Positions 1-5,517 of a stretch of DNA of 7,245 nucleotides are shown in pieces (positions within the stretch are counted from its first letter, which is position 1; each line of letters starts with the position of its first letter). The DNA comes from Phenylobacterium sp. (lineage in GTDB: Bacteria; Pseudomonadota; Alphaproteobacteria; Caulobacterales; Caulobacteraceae): positions 1 to 7,245 of the forward strand of contig JAQGIX010000312.1 of assembly GCA_028290925.1 (NCBI GenBank), in the 5' to 3' direction. The position numbers and the translations under genes are program-made. The notes under the pieces were generated by a model that was given only the letters and a program-made list of their open reading frames with translations, ran no database searches and was not told where the DNA came from.

Positions 1-1
1 C

Positions 2-133
2 GGCGGCCACGGCGGTGGTGGTGGTGGTGGTGGTGGTGGTGGTCACGGCGGAGGCGGTGGAGGCCACGGCGGGGGCGGTGGAGGCCATGGCGGCGGCGGC
101 GGGGGCCACGGCGGCGGCGGGGGTCACCCCTAG
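2..133 (+). CDS. C-terminal end of a Gly/His-repeat protein (5' end outside window)
   Basis: Only the last 43 codons and a TAG stop (131-133) are visible; position 1 is the final base of the preceding codon. All residues are Gly or His except a terminal Pro. Histidines recur after 11, 6, 6, 6 and 5 glycines, and the protein ends His-Pro. The frame choice rests on the variation between repeat copies: it falls at third codon positions (GGA/GGC/GGG/GGT, CAC/CAT) and is silent here, whereas in the other frames or on the minus strand it would change amino acids. Spaced His in a flexible Gly chain could bind Ni, Cu or Zn, or act as a surface-exposed low-complexity tail, but this is inference. The N-terminal part is missing, so the protein family cannot be named. 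The gene converges on the porin gene with 21 bp between the stop codons. Confidence 0.72.
   Translation, partial: GGHGGGGGGGGGGGHGGGGGGHGGGGGGHGGGGGGHGGGGGHP
14..43 (+). repeat. (GGT)10 trinucleotide microsatellite
   Basis: Ten uninterrupted GGT codons encode most of the longest Gly run in the Gly/His tail. The unit is three bases, so slippage would lengthen or shorten the Gly linker without shifting the frame. Confidence 0.9.
44..127 (+). repeat. 21-bp tandem repeats encoding His-Gly6
   Basis: Three 21-bp units (44-64, 65-85, 86-106) each encode His followed by six Gly. They are followed by an 18-bp unit (107-124) with one Gly fewer, and a final His codon at 125-127. The first two units differ at one base (GGA/GGG); the third differs only at third codon positions. 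This looks like recent tandem duplication kept under selection for the Gly/His pattern. Confidence 0.85.
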
Positions 134-154
134 GCCCGCAGTCGCGGCGGCCGG

Positions 155-1867
155 CTAGAACGGGAAATATCTGAAGCTGGCGAACACCATGTCGTCCGAC
201 GTGGATGGGGCGCCGCCCACGCCGGTGAACGATTTGAGATTGGTGTGCGAATACTGAAGTCCAAATTGCAGCAGGCCGAAATCGCCGTGGTAGAACTTGT
301 CCCACAACCCGACGGTGACCTGATTGACCTGGCGTAGGTTGGGCGTGCAGATTCCGCCTTCCACGTTGCAGCCGGTGAGGATGGCGGCGGGATTTCCGAA
401 GCCGTAGGCCGCGCTGCTGCCCGGGACCGTGAAGATCCGGGCGTTCTCGCGCTCCTGACCTCCAAAGAGATAGATATCGAGCGCGCTCGTGGCGTGCAGG
501 GTCGCGCCGGCCAGGAACATGGTTTCCGGAATAGGCGACAGGCCGCCGTCGGGCCGGACAACGGTGTCCGGCAATTGGCTCGTGCCATAGCGCCCGATGC
601 CGCGGCCGGTCAGGAATGACCCATGGAGGTCCAGGCGCTTGGGGATCGCGGTGAAGGTGAAGCCGCCCCCAACGCCGCCCCCCGAGGTGCTCATGTTCGT
701 GCTTCCCGGCGCGCGGCCGAACGGATTGGCGGGGGTATAGGCCACCCGGTCGTAATAGGACCGCAACAGTCCGAAGAGTTCGAGATGCAGCGGGTGGTCG
801 CCGCCGATCGGCAGCTCGTAGGCCACCTTGGCGACCACATCGGGATAGTGGTTGAACGACAGGGTGTTGGCGATGTCGAACCCCGCGACACCCGGCGCAG
901 CGGTGGTGGCCGTGACTCCCGGCGCGGTCAGCAGAACGCCCGTGGGCGCCGCAGCGAACGTTGTCTGCGGGTTCTCCAGGGAGACGGCGAGCCAGAGCTG
1001 CTTGTTCCAGTTCTTGACCAGTCGCAGTTGGGCCTGCCGCGCCCAGGTGAAGCCGGGGACATACTGCGCATCGATGGTCGGTGGCGGCAGCTCGTTGCGC
1101 GGCGTGATCCCCTTGGTGTTCGCGGTCGTCAGCGACCAGGTCTGGCCGGCCAGGAGCTCGAGGCCCAGGCTGTCCCAGTCTATGGCGCCGTAGAGGTGGC
1201 GGATGCGCGGACTGTAGGAATTGCTTTCCTTGGGGTTCGCCGTCTGCGCGGCCGCCTGGAAATCGAACTCGCCATAGAACGCCGCATGGGTGTTCGGGTT
1301 GATGTCGCCCTGCGCCAGGAAGGACAGCCGGCTCTGCCGCGCCGTGCCCCGCAGTTCGTGCGTGTGGCCAGGCACAGTGTTGGCGAACGGAATGGCTGAG
1401 AAGCTCGAGGCGATGTCCGCGTTTTCATTCTTCGAGCGGTAGATGCCCTCGGCGGCGAGAAAGCCGCCCAGGGTGAGTGACAGGCCCTTGTAGTGGATCA
1501 CGTCCGTCTTGGGCGTGGCGGCCGCCACCGCGGTCTGCACCTCGGTCGGGATGGTCTTGATCCGTCCGTCGACCTCGGCGTTCGCAGCCTGGGCGCGAGC
1601 ATCCGACTGGGCCAGCTGTTCGCGCAATTGCGCCATCTGCTGATCGGCCTGAGCCCGGCTGGCGGCCTCGGTGTCATGCCAGGTTTGAAGCGCCGCGACC
1701 TGGCCCTGCAGCGCCTTCACCTGATCGCGAAGCGCACGATCGGCGGCCGATGTCTGGGCGGGGTGGCGGGAGTGCCGCGGCGCCTTGGCCTCAGCCCCGG
1801 CGCCGAGCGAGAGTGCGATCAGAACGCCCAAGCCAAGCGGGATACGCTGCGAGCTGCTCGTCGCCAT
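155..1867 (-). CDS. Outer membrane porin with N-terminal coiled coil (DcaP-like)
   Basis: The product has 570 residues. Residues about 9-27 form a signal peptide (hydrophobic core rich in Leu/Gly/Ala, likely cut after an Ala-Glu-Ala near residue 27). Residues about 40-115 are Gln/Ala/Leu-rich with heptad character, consistent with a trimeric coiled coil. From about 128 to the end the chain alternates polar and hydrophobic residues as in a beta-barrel, with aromatic strand ends (YGEFDF, LLAGQTWSL) and a C-terminal Phe (FRYFPF), the usual signal for BAM-dependent insertion. Arginines around RQSRLSF (177-183) and RIRHLYG could line the pore. A coiled coil plus barrel is the layout of DcaP-type porins, which pass small, often anionic solutes; the substrate here is unknown. 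Cys500 and Cys507 probably form a loop disulfide. The start is the only ATG before the signal peptide, and no start codon lies upstream in frame. The SD is weak: a GGAG (1881-1884) sits 13 nt away. Family assignment is by pattern only. Confidence 0.85.
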   Translation of the reverse strand: MATSSSQRIPLGLGVLIALSLGAGAEAKAPRHSRHPAQTSAADRALRDQVKALQGQVAALQTWHDTEAASRAQADQQMAQLREQLAQSDARAQAANAEVDGRIKTIPTEVQTAVAAATPKTDVIHYKGLSLTLGGFLAAEGIYRSKNENADIASSFSAIPFANTVPGHTHELRGTARQSRLSFLAQGDINPNTHAAFYGEFDFQAAAQTANPKESNSYSPRIRHLYGAIDWDSLGLELLAGQTWSLTTANTKGITPRNELPPPTIDAQYVPGFTWARQAQLRLVKNWNKQLWLAVSLENPQTTFAAAPTGVLLTAPGVTATTAAPGVAGFDIANTLSFNHYPDVVAKVAYELPIGGDHPLHLELFGLLRSYYDRVAYTPANPFGRAPGSTNMSTSGGGVGGGFTFTAIPKRLDLHGSFLTGRGIGRYGTSQLPDTVVRPDGGLSPIPETMFLAGATLHATSALDIYLFGGQERENARIFTVPGSSAAYGFGNPAAILTGCNVEGGICTPNLRQVNQVTVGLWDKFYHGDFGLLQFGLQYSHTNLKSFTGVGGAPSTSDDMVFASFRYFPF

Positions 1868-1966
1868 TGTGGAACCCCATCTCCAGCCGCTTTGCGCGGG
1901 CGGTCCCGGGCGGGTCCACCCCCTGAAACCCTCGATCGCCGCATCGGGAGAGTCTTTGGGATCCGA

Positions 1967-1991
1967 CTGAGCAAATCTGAGAATTTCTGAG
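1967..1991 (-). promoter_or_regulatory. Phased operator array A, three CTCAG repeats facing the porin gene
   Basis: On the + strand CTGAG occurs at 1967, 1977 and 1987, all exact, spaced exactly 10 bp, with AT-rich 5-bp spacers. Read in the direction of porin transcription they are CTCAG. The array ends 99 nt before the porin ATG, a plausible promoter-proximal position. Direct repeats at one-helical-turn spacing are typical targets of OmpR/PhoB-family response regulators; the regulator here is unknown. I see no convincing -10 box downstream of it. Confidence 0.5.
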
Positions 1992-2039
1992 ACGGCATGG
2001 GCGCGACCGATCTGCGGGTCGTCGGACCGGTCGTCGGCG

Positions 2040-2064
2040 CTCAGTTCTTCTCATCACAACTCAG
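2040..2064 (+). promoter_or_regulatory. Phased operator array B, CTCAG/CTCAT/CTCAG facing the lipoprotein gene
   Basis: CTCAG at 2040, CTCAT at 2050 and CTCAG at 2060 are spaced exactly 10 bp on the + strand. This is the same pentamer and period as array A, in inverted orientation, so that each array reads CTCAG toward its own gene. The array ends 30 bp before the candidate -10 TACTAT, which would place it directly upstream of, or touching, a poor -35 region, as with class II activators. Confidence 0.5.
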
Positions 2065-2071
2065 CAACTAC

Positions 2072-2100
2072 ACAATGATTTTGGCGCGCCCCGTTACTAT
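2072..2100 (+). promoter_or_regulatory. Candidate promoter for the lipoprotein gene
   Basis: TACTAT at 2095-2100 resembles a sigma-70-type -10 element. The hexamer 17 bp upstream (ACAATG, 2072-2077) is a poor -35, as expected of a promoter that depends on an activator bound at the adjacent array B. Transcription would begin near 2107 and give a leader of about 130 nt containing the inverted repeat at 2149-2173. This is inference from weak sequence matches. Confidence 0.25.
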
Positions 2101-2148
2101 TTTCCGGCTCTGGATAGCAACACGACGTCGCGGGAGGTCTGACCGGCG

Positions 2149-2173
2149 GCATTCTCGTCGTATTCGAGAATGC
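2149..2173. repeat. Perfect 9-bp inverted repeat, hairpin or operator
   Basis: GCATTCTCG (2149-2157) and CGAGAATGC (2165-2173) are exact reverse complements around a 7-nt loop. It has no following T-tract, so it is not a classical terminator. It ends 64 nt before the lipoprotein ATG. It could be an operator for a dimeric regulator, or an RNA hairpin in the 5' leader. Confidence 0.55.
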
Positions 2174-2223
2174 GCAGCCAAGTACTCGGACGCGCCCCAG
2201 GCGCCGGTTCGGAACCCATCAAC

Positions 2224-2228
2224 AGGAG
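2224..2228 (+). promoter_or_regulatory. Shine-Dalgarno of the lipoprotein gene
   Basis: AGGAG lies 9 nt before the ATG at 2238 and fixes that start, which also places a correct lipoprotein signal peptide at the N-terminus. Confidence 0.8.
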
Positions 2229-2237
2229 CCCGCAGCC

Positions 2238-2645
2238 ATGAAGACCCTCACCACCTTGGCCACAATCTCTGCGGCCGCCTTCGCCCTCGCCGCTTGCGAG
2301 ACGATGGCGCAGCGGGTCGGCACCAAGGAAGACACCCTCGCCGCCGCAGGCTTCACGATGCTTCCGGCCAACACGCCTCAGCGGCAGACCGAGCTGCATC
2401 AACTTCCGCCGAACAAGTTCGTGCCGCAGACGACCGGCGACACGACCAAGTACGTCTATGCCGACCCGGTGGTGTGCAACTGCCTCTACATCGGTGACCA
2501 GAAGGCCTACAGCACCTACCGGCAGGACGTCCTGGCCAAGAAGATCGCCGACGAGCAGCAGATGGCCGCCATGACCTACCAGAACAGCTGGGACTGGGGG
2601 TCTTGGGACTGGGGCCCCTGGGGCGGCGGCTGGTGGCGGCGGTAG
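2238..2645 (+). CDS. Small lipoprotein with CxC motif and Trp-rich C-terminus
   Basis: The product has 135 residues. It begins with a lipoprotein signal peptide: Lys2, a hydrophobic stretch to residue 17, then the lipobox LAAC with Cys20 as the lipidated residue. The next residue is Glu21, not Asp, so outer membrane sorting by Lol is likely. The mature part has a central segment with Cys80-Asn-Cys82 inside a Tyr-rich stretch (KYVYADPVVCNCLYIGD, residues 71-87), probably the conserved core. Residues 95-112 are likely helical. The tail (116-135) has seven Trp, including two copies of SWDWG, and ends WWRR. I do not recognise a named family. CxC could bind metal or form a disulfide after export. 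Transcribed divergently from the porin gene with its own phased array upstream, it may be part of the same envelope response. ATG with an AGGAG 9 nt upstream gives a firm start. Confidence 0.88.
   Translation: MKTLTTLATISAAAFALAACETMAQRVGTKEDTLAAAGFTMLPANTPQRQTELHQLPPNKFVPQTTGDTTKYVYADPVVCNCLYIGDQKAYSTYRQDVLAKKIADEQQMAAMTYQNSWDWGSWDWGPWGGGWWRR
2590..2623 (+). other. Potential G-quadruplex in the coding strand
   Basis: Five G-tracts (2590-2592, 2596-2600, 2605-2607, 2611-2614, 2620-2623) are separated by 3-5 nt. This fits the standard G3+N1-7 pattern and falls in the codons for the Trp/Gly tail. It may simply follow from the TGG and GGN codons. Confidence 0.35.
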
Positions 2646-2693
2646 CAGCCCGATCGGCCCCGACATCCATCGATTCACGACCAGCGCGCGGCG

Positions 2694-2719
2694 GCGATGG
2701 CTCTCCTCAGGGCCATCGC
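2694..2719. repeat. 8-bp stem hairpin downstream of the lipoprotein gene
   Basis: GCGATGGC (2694-2701) pairs exactly with GCCATCGC (2712-2719) across a 10-nt loop, starting 49 nt after the lipoprotein stop. No T-tract follows. It may stabilise the 3' end of the mRNA or contribute to termination. Confidence 0.4.
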
Positions 2720-2749
2720 GCTTCGCGTTCTTACGGCACGAATTGCGCT

Positions 2750-2775
2750 GGGCTTCGTCGAGCTCGACGAAGCCC
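2750..2775. terminator. Perfect 26-bp palindrome, possible bidirectional terminator
   Basis: The half-site GGGCTTCGTCGAG (2750-2762) is followed directly by its exact reverse complement (2763-2775). As RNA it folds into an 11-bp GC-rich stem with an AGCT loop on either strand. It lies 104 nt after the lipoprotein stop and 113 nt after the outer membrane factor stop, at the midpoint between the convergent genes, where a shared terminator is expected. No clear T-tract follows on either side, so intrinsic termination is uncertain; a protein-binding site is the alternative. Confidence 0.4.
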
Positions 2776-2888
2776 TGATTGTCCTCCAGGACCACGTTCA
2801 GATCCGGCGCCTCCCGCCCAGGGCGCTCAGAGATCTCCTTCGCCCAATTGATCTTGCGGAGCTCGCCTGAATCGTCAGCCGGCGACGC

Positions 2889-4337
2889 TCAACTGCGCGG
2901 CGTCGCCGGCATCGGCGGCGTCGCCCCCGGCGTCTCGCTCCAGCCGCCGCCCAGCGCACGAACCAGATCGACGCTGGCCTGCAGGCGGCGCGTCTCGATG
3001 CTGAGTTCCGTCCGCTGCGCCAGCAGGTCAGCGGTCTGGGCGGTGACCACGTCGAGGTAGGTGACCGCGCCCATGCGGTATTGGACCATCGCCAGCGCTT
3101 CGGTCCGCTGCGCGGCTACGACCGCGGCCCTCTGTTGTCCCACTTCCTCGGCCAACCGGTTGGAGAGCGCCAGATTGTCCTCGACCTGCTGAAAGGCGGT
3201 GAGCACCGTGGCCCGATAGGTTGCGCTGGCTTCGTCGAACTGATCCCGGGACGCCCGAACGACGGCCTTGCGCCGGCCACCGTCGAACAGGGCCATGGCA
3301 AGCGCAGGGCCCAGGGTCCACCAGCTGTTGGCGGCGCTCAGCAGGTTTCCACTGCCGGCGGTCTGGAAGCCGCCGGTCGCGTCGAGCGTCAAGGACGGAA
3401 ACAAGGCTGCCCGCGCCACGCCGATCCGGGCATTGGCCGCCGCCGCTCGCCGCTCGGCCGCCGCGATATCGGGCCTGCGCTGCAGGAGCAGAGAAGGTGC
3501 GGACACGGGCGTCTGCGGCGGCGGGGGCAGTTGGGCCCTGGGCGCGATCGAAAAGACCGGAGCCGGTTCGCCTACCAGGGCGGCGATCGCGTGCTCGTAG
3601 AGGGCGCGCTGGGCGCCGATGTCGGTCTGTGCGGCCCGGGTTGTCTCCAGCTGGGTTTGCGCCCGGCCGACGTCGAGGCCCGCGACCGCGCCGCCCGAAT
3701 GCAGGATCTCGGTCAGTTTCAGCGCCCGCGCGTAGGCGTCGGTGGTGGTGGCCAGGAGCGCGGACTGCGCGTCCAGGCCCCTCAGGTTCAGGTACGCGTC
3801 AGCCAGCTGCGCCTGCAGGCTGAGCCGCACCGAGGCGACGTCGGCGGCGCTGGCTTGGGCCTCGGCCTTGCCGGAGGCGACCATGTTGCGCACCCGGCCC
3901 CACAGATCGAACTCGTAGGAGACCGTGGCCCCGAGGGTGTCGTCCTGGTAGTAGTTGTACAGACTTGAGATGCGCAGGGGGCGATGCTCGGACTGCCGGT
4001 TGGCCGTCGCGCTGCCGCTCAGGTCCACTTCGGGCACGAGGTACGAGCGCGCCTGGGCCAGGTTGGCCCGCGCTTCATCGTACCGCGCCAGCGCCAGGGC
4101 GAGGTTCGGATTGCCGGCTTCGATCTTGTCTTCGAGACCGTTCAGGGTCTCATCGCCGTAAATTGTCCACCAACGGCCACGCGGCGCCGCGTCCGCCGGG
4201 CTGGCCGGCGTCCAGGGCCCGGTCTCCTTGTAGGCCGTCGGCATGGTCATCGCAGGCGGCGAATATGGCGGCGCCAGCGAGCAAGCGGTGAGCGCCAGGG
4301 CGGTCCCGGCGAGGGCGAAGAGCCTAACCCGTGACAT
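2889..4337 (-). CDS. RND efflux outer membrane factor, NodT-family lipoprotein
   Basis: The product has 482 residues, a normal length for TolC/OprM-type outer membrane factors. It trimerises into a channel joining the periplasm to the outside and docks with the adaptor encoded just upstream. The N-terminus is a lipoprotein signal with lipobox LTAC (Cys19), followed by the family's Pro-rich start CSLAPPYSPP. Two OEP repeats follow. The first contains the hallmark YEFDLWGRVR (141-150). The second opens with LLQRRPDIAAAERR and NARIGVARAALFPSL (about 285-320), the strongest NodT-type signature. Long Ala/Gln/Arg-rich stretches are the helical tunnel. The ATG overlaps the adaptor gene by 14 nt, with a GGAG (4347-4350) 9 nt upstream inside that gene, so translation is probably coupled. 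The C-terminus is Pro/Ala-rich. The family call is firm; the substrate is unknown. Confidence 0.95.
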   Translation of the reverse strand: MSRVRLFALAGTALALTACSLAPPYSPPAMTMPTAYKETGPWTPASPADAAPRGRWWTIYGDETLNGLEDKIEAGNPNLALALARYDEARANLAQARSYLVPEVDLSGSATANRQSEHRPLRISSLYNYYQDDTLGATVSYEFDLWGRVRNMVASGKAEAQASAADVASVRLSLQAQLADAYLNLRGLDAQSALLATTTDAYARALKLTEILHSGGAVAGLDVGRAQTQLETTRAAQTDIGAQRALYEHAIAALVGEPAPVFSIAPRAQLPPPPQTPVSAPSLLLQRRPDIAAAERRAAAANARIGVARAALFPSLTLDATGGFQTAGSGNLLSAANSWWTLGPALAMALFDGGRRKAVVRASRDQFDEASATYRATVLTAFQQVEDNLALSNRLAEEVGQQRAAVVAAQRTEALAMVQYRMGAVTYLDVVTAQTADLLAQRTELSIETRRLQASVDLVRALGGGWSETPGATPPMPATPRS

Positions 4338-5517
4338 GTGCGCCTGCTCCAGCTGCGCGAACGGCCGGCGCCGCTATCCGGACCTGATCGCCGACCCGCA
4401 GGGAATCCGGCGGATTGTCGATCACCCGGTCGGCTGGCGTTAGCCCGGAGGCGACCTCGACGGTCGTTCCCAGATCCCGCACGATCGTCACCGGCTTCAT
4501 CGCCACGCGGCCGCCGGCGCCGACGAGCGCCACCGAGGCGCCCGTATCGCGGAACATCAAGGTGGTGGCCGGGACCTGGATGATCCCATGGTTGGGCGGC
4601 AAGCTGAAGCGGACCTGGGCGTAGTCGCCGGCTTTCAGGGCCCGGTTGGCGTTCTCGGTCTGCAGCTGGACCAGCAGGGTGCCGCTTTGGGGCGTGATGG
4701 CGTCCGCGCTGGTCGCGAGCTGGGCTGTGAAGCTGCGGCCCGGGTACTCCGGCACCGTGAAATTGGCGATCATGCCCGGCTGGATGGCCGCGGAATAACC
4801 CTGAGGGGCCCTCACGTAGAGCCGCAGCCGGCTCTCGTCCGCGACCGTGAACAGCGGCGTCGCCGTGGGCACGCCTGCGCTGATCAGGTCGCCGATGTCG
4901 GTGGAACGGGTCGTGACCACCCCATCGAAGGGCGCAGTGATGCGCTTGAAGGTCTCCATGGCCTCGAGCCGCGCGACGTTGGCGCGCGACGCGGCGACCA
5001 TCGCGTTCTTGGCGGCCAGGTCGCCGTTCTTGATGTCGGCGTCCTGCTGGGACACCGCGTCCTGGGCGAGCAGGCCGCCCCAGCGGTGGGCGGTGGTGGC
5101 GGACAGGCGCTGGTTGGCGATCGCCATCTGGAGGTCGGCCTTGGCCTGGATGAGCTGCTGGTCGAGGTCGGGCGTATCGATCACGGCCAAGATCTGGCCG
5201 GCTTTCACGGGGGCGCCGATGTCGACGTACCACTGCCTGAGATAGCCGCTGACGCGCGCGTAGATCGGCGCGGTGTTGAACGCCTGGACATTGCCCGGCA
5301 GGTCCAGCGTTTGCGGGCCGACCGCGGCGTTCAGGCTGATCACCTTGACCGTCGGGATCGCCTGGGCGTTGGTCCAGGCGCCCACCTTTTGATCGGCGCT
5401 GACGCGACTGATCACGCCAAGCGCGATGACGACAAGGGCCAGGCCGGCCACAACAACGCCCACAATCTTCAGGCGTCGGGGCGAGATCTGCCGGGACCTA
5501 TCGGGTTGATCAGGCAT
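4324..5517 (-). CDS. RND efflux periplasmic adaptor (HlyD/MFP family)
   Basis: The product has 397 residues. A positively charged start (RSRQISPRRLK) precedes one transmembrane helix at about 17-38 with no lipobox, so it is anchored in the inner membrane with the rest in the periplasm. The lipoyl/barrel-sandwich domain is split: first half about 70-112 (ARVSGYLRQWYVDIGAPVKAG), second half about 192-226 (ITAPFDGVVTTRSTDIGD). An alpha-helical hairpin between them (about 115-190, rich in Ala/Gln) contacts the outer membrane factor. A beta-barrel domain (about 228-300) and a membrane-proximal domain (about 300-385) follow. It links the pump to the outer channel. The start ATG overlaps the pump stop (ATGCCTGA, 8 nt shared) and has a strong AGGAGG 5 nt upstream. 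The stop lies 14 nt inside the next gene. Family confident, substrate unknown. Confidence 0.95.
   Translation of the reverse strand: MPDQPDRSRQISPRRLKIVGVVVAGLALVVIALGVISRVSADQKVGAWTNAQAIPTVKVISLNAAVGPQTLDLPGNVQAFNTAPIYARVSGYLRQWYVDIGAPVKAGQILAVIDTPDLDQQLIQAKADLQMAIANQRLSATTAHRWGGLLAQDAVSQQDADIKNGDLAAKNAMVAASRANVARLEAMETFKRITAPFDGVVTTRSTDIGDLISAGVPTATPLFTVADESRLRLYVRAPQGYSAAIQPGMIANFTVPEYPGRSFTAQLATSADAITPQSGTLLVQLQTENANRALKAGDYAQVRFSLPPNHGIIQVPATTLMFRDTGASVALVGAGGRVAMKPVTIVRDLGTTVEVASGLTPADRVIDNPPDSLRVGDQVRIAAPAVRAAGAGAHVTG

Larger units (their letters stand above)
1868..2237. promoter_or_regulatory. Divergent 370-bp control region between porin and lipoprotein genes
   Basis: No gene is supported here; open frames crossing it lack Shine-Dalgarno sequences and look like noise. 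It holds two phased pentamer arrays (1967-1991 and 2040-2064), and between them a direct repeat of GGTCGTCGG (2017-2025 and 2029-2037) overlapping the palindrome GACCGGTC (2025-2032). A candidate -10 lies at 2095-2100 and an inverted repeat at 2149-2173. It contains the most AT-rich stretch of the window (about 2040-2105). Promoters for both flanking genes must lie here. Confidence 0.7.
2646..2888 (-). other. Convergent intergenic region with a possible gene remnant
   Basis: On the minus strand the frame of the outer membrane factor stays open past its TGA. For about 55 codons (2888 down to about 2725) it reads like ordinary protein, with a balanced mix of Asp, Glu, Lys, Asn and Trp and GC-rich third positions (for example GELRKINWAKEI and NVVLEDNQGF). 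There is no ATG start and no Shine-Dalgarno; a GTG at 2793-2795 is the only candidate. The frame then runs on antisense to the lipoprotein gene. On the + strand 2697-2870 is also open (57 codons from an ATG) but is Leu/Arg-rich and lacks an SD. I treat the segment as non-coding or a decayed remnant. No database match can be claimed. Confidence 0.2.

Noticed and set aside
1..127. Minus-strand reading of the repeat as an Ala/Thr/Val-rich protein starting at 86-88
   Set aside because: In that frame the differences between repeat copies would change amino acids (Ser/Pro/Ala/Thr), whereas on the + strand they are all silent in the Gly/His frame, which also ends cleanly with TAG.
134..154. Terminator between the Gly/His gene and the porin gene
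   Set aside because: Only a 4-bp stem (CCGC/GCGG) is available in the 21-bp gap, and there is no T-tract.
623..1399. 258-codon + strand open frame
   Set aside because: It is antisense to the porin gene and shows shadow-frame composition.
1493..1990. + strand open frame running into the control region
   Set aside because: It is mostly antisense to the porin N-terminus, with no SD and an Arg/Gly-rich translation. It ends inside the phased array.
2097..2795. 232-codon minus-strand open frame across the lipoprotein gene
   Set aside because: Most of it is antisense to a well-supported lipoprotein gene with a lipobox and SD. Only the part right of 2680 is kept, as a possible remnant.
3081..3968. 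295-codon + strand open frame
   Set aside because: It is wholly antisense to the outer membrane factor gene, with Gly/Arg-rich low-complexity composition typical of shadow frames in GC-rich DNA.
4247..5233. 328-codon minus-strand open frame
   Set aside because: It is an out-of-frame shadow of the adaptor gene, with Arg/Pro/Gly-rich translation and no domains.
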